From Phoronis australis (taxonomy: Eukaryota; Phoronida; Phoronidae): 60,000 nucleotides of DNA. Positions within the stretch are counted from its first letter, which is position 1; the number at the start of each line of letters is the position of its first letter. The translations under genes and the position numbers were made by a program. Shown here one piece after another: positions 35,663 through 47,600 of the stretch. Under the pieces are notes generated by a model that did no database searches, was not told the DNA's origin, and saw only the letters and a program-made list of their open reading frames with translations. The DNA lies in the NCBI GenBank assembly GCA_002633005.1, contig NMRA01000212.1, forward strand, positions 552,472-612,471, in the 5' to 3' direction.

Positions 35663-38600
35663 CTGTAATACAAAAAATGCTCGGTTAGTATTAACCTGAG
35701 GTCTGTTTCAAGAAAATTAAGATGATACTTCAGTCACAGTTTCAACGAATAAGGTGGATTGTTTTATCGTCAATTTCCATAGTGCAACAAATAACTTCAG
35801 AGAACCTTAGTTTTTGTCTCGACTGCATAATATATTCTACAGCTTTTAATACGTATCGATGAAATGAAAGCTTTGAACAAGCTGTATGAATAACTTGTAG
35901 ATACGACCAAAAGGCATAGTCGGTTCAGGTCTGGTCTAGGGTATTTTTAGTCGCTCTTTTTCAAAAAGGAAAATCCTGAGACAAAGCAAAACTGATGCGG
36001 GATTTATTTTACGTCTTCACTCATCACTTGGCAAATCATAACGGTTCAAACCTTTATTAATGCCTTTGTGCAGCTCTTCAAAAAAAACGAGATCTTGGCT
36101 GAAATTGATACAGGAAGACTTTTTTTGGTCCATGAGTGGAGGTCTCAAAATAAGCTGGGGTAGAGACCGGAACCTTACTATACTTTTTTGGTCTAATAAT
36201 GTCCAATTCAGAATACCCCGTCTTTCAAGCAGCCCTATTTCAATCTTGCAGCCTTCTTAATTTCATGATTTCATTTCTTTCTCATAACACGTAATTCCGT
36301 TCTCATTCACCGCAATTTCATTTCCGTAACGGTAGATACATTATTTTCTTTTTCCATGAATGCACAACACTTAGCAGGTGTTTAGTTCAACTTTTCCAAA
36401 CTGTATGTATGTACAAAAATTGGACACATTTGGTTTGTGATAAAATAAATATGTTTGTATGAAAAGACCGCAATACAAAAAAAACAAAATTAATGCATGA
36501 CAAAAAACACTACAGTAATATCTGGCACATTTCGGGCAAAAGTATTTACTGAAATAACATTTTTTCATTTTTCAAGGGCCTCCATAGTTGTGAATACCCT
36601 GCTATTCAAGATATTGTCTGACGTAGCTGTGGTACAAAACTTGAACATGGTAAAGCATGAAATCAGTGCAACGTATCCCTTATGGAAAAAATGAGAAAAC
36701 ATAAATTTCACTTGTCTGCCATATTGCATCTTGGTGAGATTTCCCCGTAGTGGTCACTGAGAAGAGTTAAGTGCGGATCATGAGGAAGGCAGACTGGCTA
36801 ATTTACATGACTTACCCGTTCTGTGAATGACAAGCAGCACCAGTGCTGGCAATCAAATGTTTGCAGGCTGACAACACTCGATAACCTGGAGACAGAACCT
36901 TCAAGCATTAACAAAATGTTTCTGCTCTTTTACACCCTGTGTTTCATCTCCATGTGAGTTCTTCTGACACACTTGCAAAAACACTCAAACGAAGTGCAAT
37001 TCAATGTTCGCTGTAACTGTAATTTGCTGAAACCAAATCAACTATCACACAGTACAGTTGGTCTGGGACTTGTGGAACAAAATATCCGTTGTAAGCAAGC
37101 GAATGAACAGTGATTCTCCACCTCTTCAGCACACAATATGGCCGATAAGTGAAATCTTATTTTGCTAAAATTTCACCAGACAAATCAATGGTTTGCACTG
37201 TTTGGTAAAGTTTCCATAGTTTGCAACAAGGTAATCAACCTAATGAAAAATGACAATCTTGGCAATTATTTTTGTGGAGAATTACAGTTATGAGGCAGAG
37301 ATCAAAAATAATTGCAGGCATTGTACCAGCCATTAGCAGGCCACACATGTGGACCCAATGCACTAATCATCTGGGACCATTTTTTGTACTTATTAACATA
37401 CAGTTAAAACCGAGCTGAGGAGCTAAAGACCTCACTCAAGGGTCTAGCAGTGTGGCCCAATTGGACTCCAACCCATGACCTCAAGAGAGAAAGCGGGGAC
37501 CCAGCTATCACACTAAGTCACACTGCCTCCTCAACGAGGCACATACTTGGTATATATTTAAACAGACTCGGCTACCCTACCTGCTCCATCTGACTATAAC
37601 CTATCCACAGTTCACCAAACAAAGCTACAGCCTATTGTTAAGTCTCACCAATTTAAAACACAATGCGGCCTACAAGTGAAGAGTTATTTTTTCGTTTTTT
37701 TAAAAAAGATAAATTGTAGCAGCAAATAATGCTATATCACATTTAAAGATTTATACACTAGATATCATAAGACAGTGACTCTGAGAATTTATGGGCATTC
37801 ATAACGATGTTAGAAGCCGTGGTAAAATGAAAAAGACAAATTTTCGCAATTATTCATGTCCCAAAATTGATGAGATTTTACCAAGCTCCAATTTGTATTG
37901 CACTTTATAGTAATAGCCTATCCCACAATTTTGCACTTAGAAATAGCCTATTCCACAATTCATTACACTTAGAAATAGCCTATCCCCTGAATTCATTGCA
38001 CTTAGTAATAGTCTATCCCACAATTCATTGCACACAGTAAAAGCCTATCCCACAATTCATTGCACACAGTAAAAGCCTATCCCACAATTCACTGCACTGT
38101 GGAAGAGGTATAGGATAAGAATTTAACTGTTCAGGCTTAATGTGCAGTGTTTGGGAGAGTTGAAAATTTTATGCAAATATCAGGTTAATTATAATCCATA
38201 CTTAAAAAGAGAAGCCTATGGTTTCGAACTTGCAGTAATATTAATTTCTGATCAGAGGATACTTGCCTTCCAAGTTTTTTCCCACAAATGACATGTTACA
38301 TGTGTTAGGAAGTCTTTGGTTATGTTCAGACCTGCAGTTAAACACAACCTTTTCTTTGAAGACTGCCTGCAATCCACAAGAAGTAGAGCCACATCAAATA
38401 CATATTTACACGTGTAATAATACGGTTGGGGTATGTCCTTTAGTCACGGAATACAAGAGAATGGAGTGGAGTTAAGAAAAGTCATCAGCTGAAGAAGGTG
38501 AGGAAGAATCAGAAATCTTTCAGAAATTTTACTCACAACATGACTGAAATGTAATTTTCCAAATTTGTCAAATATGAAAAAATATTAAAGGGAAATTCTG

Positions 38601-41600
38601 AACTTCATTATCTTAAAACTGGACCAGTCACAAAATAACACTTATTAAACAAACTTCAATTCTTTGTCGCAAGACAGAGAGCCTTAATTGAAAAACCAAA
38701 ACAATCACAAATTTTGCAATGTTTTGTGCTACAATCAGCAACGAAAAGCTGACAACAGTCAAACTAATACTATGCAGTAGTGACAGTAAAACTTCAGTTC
38801 TAGACACTATTTGGCAGAAATAAGAATTTTCATGACACAATTATTGACTTTCACACTCAGTCAATATGTGGTTAAAACGCCACCTATTACCGTAGCCAGA
38901 ACAATCACTAGTTACGCTGAAGTCCATGTGAGAGGGACGCAACATCGCTAACTTAAGTAAGAAAATTCCAGCATTTGATTCATTTTTTTCTGTATTTTGT
39001 TACCTCAACTGTGTCTTAAAAACTTTCATGATTTTGAAAAAACTTCCAGGAGATGCTCGAAACAGACAATGGAACAACCCATCACATTTTGGGAAAGATT
39101 GCATGCTTTGGGTTCATAGAATTCTCATCCTTAATGTAAAACAGTTAATTATATCAATGCCTTCGCACGTTGTGTGTCGGTATGCTCTGAGTGCATGTCA
39201 TGCAATCTGCAAAAATGACGTGTGCTGAAAGACATTGAACATTAATATCCTTTGAAAACACACCTTTTGCACAAAGTCGTGCAATGGAGAAAACAGCACT
39301 ACATTGATGCACATTAATTGTATTTACTTGGTGGTGTATAAAGCGTGGTTATTTAAAAACAAATATGACGTCATAATTTGGATGAAAAGGGTTAATTAAG
39401 ACTGTAGTTCGGTGATGTGCTAGCGGCGTAGCAATAAAGTCGAGGCTTATGAACGACACCAGGTTTGAATCTCGATGAAGAAATTGTTACTTCAAGAAAA
39501 ATTGTGAAATAAAACTTGAAATGGCATAACCATAACTGCAGTTAATATTGCAATTTACTGACCTCATAACTGGTTTATAACTCCATAATATATCCAAATT
39601 ATACAATAATTTTGATCACCAAATTTTTCGACAAATCTTGTTTTTAGCATGGCTCACATGATAACATTTAGAAACAATTTTGAACAATTGTACTGATGTC
39701 ACAAACCTCTAAAAATGAGGAAAAGATTCTTTTAGCAATTATTTTTGTACGAAATTAAAAAATTTTCACCACACCTGTAACCTTTCTTCTAGATAGTCTC
39801 GAACGTCTCTAAGGTGTTTCTCATACTCAATAATGTTATTGCACACAAGTTGGGCAGCTTGTCCAAGGCCAGCTATCATGGCAGTGTTCTCTGTCCTATA
39901 ATGACAAATGGGTAACATTCGACACACATTAGTTCAACAGCTGCCATGCACAACGGTCCTAGTAACATTCGTATGCCAAACAGAACAAAAGGAAGATGCA
40001 GAAAGCAATAATAAGATAAAGAGGAACATGGCACATAAAATATACACTGACATTACATAAATGTACAATTAATTAAATACTCTTTTAATATTCTATAGAT
40101 CTACGTATGTCTAATATAAAAAAGTATTGTATATTAATATTATAAGTATAATATAAATTATGAATAGAAAAACAAGAGCACAATGTTTTAATTTTTCAAC
40201 TTTATATAGGATGGAGGTGGGTCACTAGAGATTTGAAATACCTACACAATCACAGTTCACTTTTTCAACAAAAATATAATATATGCACTACAAACAAATA
40301 ACAATGTACAATACTTCTATCCAGAGTGTGTATTCCTTCAGTACAGGTGAAAAATTGAAAGGTAGAGTGTAAATGAAACACAGTATGTGGTGCAAATTAT
40401 TAATTAAAGCACGCGTAAGGGCATAATACAGTATTGATGGGGGCAATTGAGCATGTACATCGTATCCACAGTTTTGGTAAAAGTACAAAATTGACATGAA
40501 ATAAATTCAGGAACAAATTTACTTTCACATGGAAAGAAACAGCAATTTCAACTAAAGATGACACTTTTTAAAATAATTGTATCACAAACGAAAACATCTG
40601 GTTACGCCCCTGACACATAACCAAAGTGAACCAGTAACAACATGAATACACAAACACAACATGCACACACAGCACCCACACACAACACACACACAGCGTA
40701 CACACCCAGCATACACACCCAACATGCACACACAGCACACACACACAACACACACACACAACACACACNNNNNNNNNACACACACACACACACACACACA
40801 CAACACACACACAACACACACACACACAACACACACCCAGCACACACACACAACACACACACAGCGTACACACCCAGCATACACACACAGCACACACATA
40901 CCATGGCTTGGAATGACCAATGACAAAAACGAGGAAATTTTTCCAGGTGATGTCCACAAATAAATAAGCTTGTGTGATAGAAATATTTTTTACATTGTAA
41001 AATTTAACTGAAGTTAACATTTTTACATGAATAAAGTCAAAATCGTGATAAAAAGAGATGAAAAATAAGAAACTGGAGGAAATCAAATAAGAGGAAATCA
41101 AAAACAAAAAAAAGAGGAAATCCTCTTAAAAGAGGAAAATTCCAAGCCCTGACATACACACACACATACACACACGCGCACACACACACCACGTACACAC
41201 AGCACAGCATGCACACACACCATACATACACGAGCAGTAGACTCACCCTGGTCGATATCCTCTCTCCTGTCCCCCACCGTACAACATGGGGTGAAGAGGT
41301 GTCCCATCACCAAGACCGGACACATATAGAGCACCAATACGAGGACCATAAAACTGCAATATTTAGTGAAACTACATTTCTGTAACCATGGTTATTCCAC
41401 AGTTACATCACAATTTTCTTGGTCATAATTTATCATCAAAGCATATGTGAATTCACATCAATTATGAAGACATTGAATGGTATGATATAAGCTGTTGATA
41501 AGACTTCAACGACATAAGGTTTATCTTTAATCATCATAATTTATATGATTTCTCATCACTGAGCAATGATAAATGACCAAAAAAGACTTTCCATGAATGA

Positions 41601-44600
41601 TTCCATGAATGATGATTTGTAACAACCAAAACTGGGGAGCAAGAATAGTTATAAAAACTATCAATCTTCTAATGATTATTTTACTACTAATAATCAAAAT
41701 TTGATGAAGTATAAATTGTTTAATTATGACAGCCATAGGGCACAAGCCATGACAGTAAAATAACATGTTTAATGACTATTTTGCCGAAGAAATGACAAAA
41801 ATAAAATTCCACTTCTCTCCGCCATATTGTGCACTGTATACTACTAAATACATAGTTTACCATTCACCACATAAACAAACGTACCCATCTTTTCTTTGAA
41901 GGGTCAAGGTAGCAGTGCACCACAGCACTGCAATTGTGCTGATCATGAACCTGTCTCATGAAAAGTGACCATAAGACTTAAGTCAGATATTTGTTATTAC
42001 GCTCCATAAAGCTATTTCTGAAAAACAATTAAAATCTCACTTGAGCAAATATAGTGCAAAGTGTCTGAGAATATACAAATAACTGCAAGTTACGGAGATA
42101 AATTTTACAAATTGTTTCTAGGCTGTGATGCACTATTAAATAATTAATTGGCTAAACCTGTATGTAGTAATTGTGAAGTGGGAGGGTAAGACAAGACTTT
42201 CTCATGTCAAGAAATGTAGGATGACACTTGGTTTGCTCCAAAATCCAACTGGAGCCTGCTGGTTTGGTAATTGGCCCAATTATATTGCAAACCCAGCAGA
42301 ATTAATGAGAAACATAATATGGCAACATTGTGCAAAAGTTTTAGGTCGTAAGTCATATTTCTTGTCCAATTTCCAAAATTTATTGGGTTTATTGCTGCTT
42401 TAAATGCAAAACGTTGATCATGAAATTATTTGTACCTGCGCTGATAACCAGACTGCTACTGACTCTTTAACCAAGAAACAATCATACCTAATTAATCTAA
42501 ACTAATTTAGGACACAATATGGCGGACAAGTGACTTTTCATTTCCTCATTTTTCATTGAAAGATATGTAGTACCAAATTAATTCTCTTCCATGTTCAAGT
42601 TCTGTACCACAGCTATCACTGGACATTACTATGACAACACTATGGGCATTCACAATAATGTTTGAAGCCTTTGAAAGTAAAAAATGACCGTTTTTGGCAA
42701 TTAGGTTTGTCCAAAATCAGCAAGATTTCATCATAAACCGACCTTATGTCCCACAATTGTCATGTAGTCTACGCCAAGCTGTTCAACGGAAACGGGCAGT
42801 TTACCAAACACCTGGGCAGCGTCAGTGTGTACAAGTATCCTTTTGGTCATTCCTCTTTCTTTTCTGTACTCCTCAACAGCCTGGCAAATCTCACCGACAG
42901 GCTGAAATAAAACGCATATCGCTTGGTAACACTTTTTGGTCAGCTAAGGAAATGCAACATTATAACAATTATCACTTCATCCCCAAACATATCTTGGCAG
43001 CTAAAAAAATTAATTACTCAAAGTGTACCACTTCAAAAATCAAAATGCGCTTTTGTGGCATTGGTGCAATTTTTCTGTAAACAAGCTTTCATTCACTTGG
43101 CTACATTTCTCCAATCCCCACATTTTACTTGAAAGCTGCATATTTCCAAGACTCTTAGCAAATAAATTTCTCAACGAAATATGAACTCCGCTCCTTTAAA
43201 TTATCGAATGATTCACAATACTGTAAATTAAAGTAGGCATTCATCCTCGGTAGCATAGGTCAATGAATACATAGTCATAATTACTATAATGTCATTATAT
43301 TTACAGTATTTCTTACTGTGATAATGCAAAACACTCGTTTCCTCAGTTTTAAAAGGTTGAGTACAGAATAGCGAAAATTATAATTTAAGTCATGGGCTCC
43401 CAATGAAGTGTGCTTCCGAGAAAGAATGTAGCGCTAAAAGATGACGCACAGGATTGTAGCACTGGACATGAGTTTGTTGCTAGTGGATCCCTTCAATTTA
43501 TCCTTTTTTTAAAAGGAAACATGCTTTAACCTAGGGCTAATATACAGCATGGTCCTCTACAGATTTTCATTCACTTCCTTGCACACATTCACAAGTAAGC
43601 CCGAGCTCATAGGAATAGGAGACACCTTTGTGCAATGCTCGAATGTCAGCCAGTGAAGCCAGGATTTGAACCCAGGTCTCTCATTACGGAGTCTGGAGCT
43701 CTAACCATTGAGCCACACTGTCTTTAGGAGTTTCTTAATAAACACACATGTTAGCACACAAAATTTTACATCCGAAATGGCAACGCATGGGCTTTGAATG
43801 AAAAAGCATGTGGGCAAACAGGAGCTCTTTACCTGTACAACACCTGTTTCATTATTTGCCAACATAACTGATATGAGACACGTGTTGTCTTGAATGTGCT
43901 TCATGACGTCATCAACACGCACTGAGCCCATGGCTGCGTTAACACAAACAAACGTCACATCTGTGGAACACAATAATCGCTGTCTGTAAACAAGGAGCTC
44001 AACAACAATTGCTGTCCGTAAACAAGGAGTTCAAAAATGTATCAGAATATCACTGAGCAATTATTCAAAGCCAAGGTTATTTTAATACGAAAAATATCCC
44101 CCTGGGCCCCACCAATTTCACTCTTCATTTTCTTCTAATAGATCTCTCCGCTCCCCTATTTTTGTCTTGTTCTCCTTAAAATTTTCTTAAATAATTTAGC
44201 CCAAATCTGAGCAGGAGCAATTGCTCCTCATGCCCCCAGCCTATGGTTGCTATTAGATGAATAGAGTTAAGTCAGCATAATGGTATTTTGAGAGCGCACT
44301 GACAACATTTGCTTTTGTTTGATTTGTAAGATGACACAACATTCCCTCAATAGGCATGAAAGAGTGCTCAACATCAAAAAAGCTGGAAAATCACACAAAC
44401 AGTGTTAATCCGAGTGTACCAGCATTGTTGTGAAATCAATTGCTGCAGTCACATGTGTCACCATTTCGCTCACATAGGCATGCAAACACAACTGAAGTTT
44501 CTTAAAATCATGGCATATCATAACACTACTTGCCTGCCTCTCCATTGGCTACCAGTGTTTCTAGAGGAAGTTTGACCGAGGGGTGCTCAATGGCAGTGGA

Positions 44601-47600
44601 GATAATGTGAGGCTTACATCCCCATTCTGTCAAGCATTGTTTCACGCACGAGTAAAACACCATGTTGTTGGACTGGAAAGCAAAAGTCAAACATGGCATT
44701 CACAACATGATTTTGGTGAAGAGAATAATACTGTACAGATTCTGGTCAACACTCATGCTCAGCTTACTGGCCCCACCGAGAAATTTCCAAATTTTCAATT
44801 TAATGCGCCCATGTTTGCCTCACTACCCACCCCCACTTTATACTGCAACGTTTTCTTTAAAGAAAGCCAGGTCTTTGTGTGCAACTGTCTCATCAGAATT
44901 TTAACTCCCAAAAAGTACACACCTCATTTACGGCACCTTTGAGTAATGATCAGTCAGTATGAAAGGACCCTTGCCTTATTCTGGCACAAAAATACACATT
45001 CTCACTTCAGCTCTTAGCTGAAGGAGAATAAAATGGCTGTTTTGGCTCATGTGCATTCTAATATTATTGTACTTGTGCGCAAGAAAACAATGGTGAAAGC
45101 ATTTCCCGTAAATGAGTGGACAGCTCATTACATGCACGTTTGCACAGGAAGATATATGCTATGATACTGACTTTTTTAGCAATCCCTCCATTCTAGTCTA
45201 TAAGCCCATTACTACACTGCTTATTAACTGCCAATGTCTTATATGACTCTTGCATATGAAGTGTGCCATTAACCCATCTCCCTGGGCATTAAACCGAACG
45301 ATTGTTCGGGTAGGCTTCAACCCCTGACAATGATTTAGCCATTGTACCAAAGTTCAAATTCAAATGTATTTTTAGAAGGGAAGCTCCATATTTTTCAACA
45401 AAAAATTTACAAGTCAACTTCTCTGATTTAACAGTGGATTACACTCAAACATGTATTGGATGGCAAGACAATGCAACCACCTGGCTACACTTCTGATTAT
45501 CCTGCAAGAATTATTTACAACCAGCTCTAATTTTCTTATCTAATCAGGTGACCTATTGTATTAAAGCAACTGGGCTGCCCATGCTGTCTCCTTTCTGGTA
45601 TACCCCACAGACTAATCACCCCACCTGCATATTATCCAATGTGTGACTGATCTCTGGTTCTGTGCTGCAATAATGGCACAATGCTACTCTGAGGAACCCT
45701 GAAATAGGGCGATTTTGGACCACCCTGTATATACACACACAACACTGAAAAACGAACCACTAAAATGAATGCTACGGCAGATCCACTTTACCTCAGTACC
45801 TCCTGAAGTAAACAAAATGTTACTTGCAACAGTACCCATCATCTTTGCCACTGACGCCCTAGCTTTGTCTATTGCCTTTTTTGCTTTTACGCCTACAAAA
45901 TCAAAAAAAAGATTAATAAAAGCATACTGTTAATAAGCCAAAGACGTGGTTTTCCACTTTCCAATTTTTTCACTTTCTAAATTTGTCACTTGGTGTATTT
46001 GCACAGCTGTTGATAGGGAAAAGTTGTCAGCCCACAACCTCAATAGTATGGCATGTCGCAACACCAATAGCCTCAGCGCTCAATCCCTCACAGGTTTAGG
46101 GACCATTTTAGTTAGAATTAGCAGGCCTATAATTAGCGTGACATTATTTGCACATAAACAGTGGCAACCTGTTCAACTTATTACTAGTGATTTTATCATG
46201 AATTCACGGAAAGCAAAGGTTACAAATTGATAAGGCAATCCAGCTTGAGTGATTGTCTCATTGGATTCCAATTTGGCTTCACCTTGATCCGGGTCTCGTT
46301 TCAAATGGTCAACACATATTCCATAGTGGTCTTAATATGGTTCACCTCAGACATTTACTGCAATAGCTGGTAATGCCATTTGCCGGCAACTTAATAAGGT
46401 GATTAGCTTATCTCAATTAGCTCAGTAGTTTCAATTTTTATGGTATTTTATCATATTTTTTGGGTAAAAATGACCTTAACTCCACTTCCTTACAAGGAAT
46501 TCAATTTTGAAAAAATCACCAGTTGTAGTCTAAGATATGTCAGTTTATTTCAGCAAGTGTTTTATTGCTGCGAACCATTGCTAATGAAGTAATTGAAGAG
46601 GTTAGATCAAATTTCCTGATAAACAAGCCGCTTGACGACAGTGGCACTTGCACAAATCCATGGTGTTCCAGGTGCTGTGAAACCGGCCGAGTTTCTAATG
46701 GAATCAGAATCCTCAATTTTCAGCTGCACCTCTGTACCTCCAGATGAATATACCTGCACTATAACCACTGCTTGGGTTACCCCATGCATCGGTCAATGTT
46801 CTGTAGATTGTTTCATTCACTGAACAGTCAGTGGGAGTTGTAGCATTGTAATCCAGGTACACACTGAAAGTATAATAACATGAACTTGAGATATCGTACC
46901 AACAATATTTTTTAAGTATAATAACATGAACTTGAGATATCGTACCAACAATATTTTTTAAGTATAATAACATGAACTTGAGATATCGTACCAACAATAC
47001 TTTTTAAGTATAATAACATGAACTTGAGATATCGTACCAACAATATTTTTTTAAGTTAAAGTTGATTTTTTTGCTTCACCATAGAGTTGATGTAACACCT
47101 ACACCTCAAACAAGAGTAAAGCAGAGCACTGATATGCACCTACCATGGAATGCATCGCATAAAGCACAGATACAAGGGATGCTTACTGTTTTAAACATTC
47201 CACTAAGCAAAATTCAAAATAGCCTCTCGGAGTGCATAGCAATTAAGTCAGCAATGATGAATATAGGAACACACCTCCAAATGTCACCACATGTTGTCAC
47301 GTCCATAGAAATACAGTTGTCAAATTTCACAAAAATCTTTGCAGGGAGAAATTGCAATGGAAGCAAAAAAGCTAACCAGTCTGCCACTAATGGGTGCCAC
47401 AGACTGTCCTGATTATATTCCCGGTAGGAACACACTTGCCAATTTTTGTAACGATTCTTAGAGTGGTTTATCCGAAAAATGGATGCCAAAAACTCAAACA
47501 TAATCAAAACAGTTACAAGGAAGCGTAAACTACTGCCACCGGGAGGAACCACTGTTGTCGGAGTCATGGTCAATTGTCCTCTTCCCAGTAGGAACACAAA

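Noticed and set aside
37914-38100. CRISPR-like array of 32-bp units
   Set aside because: Units are contiguous tandem copies without spacers, inside a eukaryotic intron.
40568-41107. Long Cys/Val-rich and His/Thr-rich frames
   Set aside because: Products of the (CA)n microsatellite and a 9-N gap inside an SCLY intron.
42694-43080. Plus-strand 128-residue frame
   Set aside because: It lies antisense over SCLY exon 6 and flanking intron; the minus strand carries the conserved motifs.
43642-43723. Functional tRNA gene on the minus strand
   Set aside because: A and B boxes and part of the acceptor pair, but the anticodon arm is poor and no terminator T-run follows; SINE or pseudogene preferred.
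46607-46823. Plus-strand frames over SCLY exon 2
   Set aside because: Antisense shadows of the coding exon.
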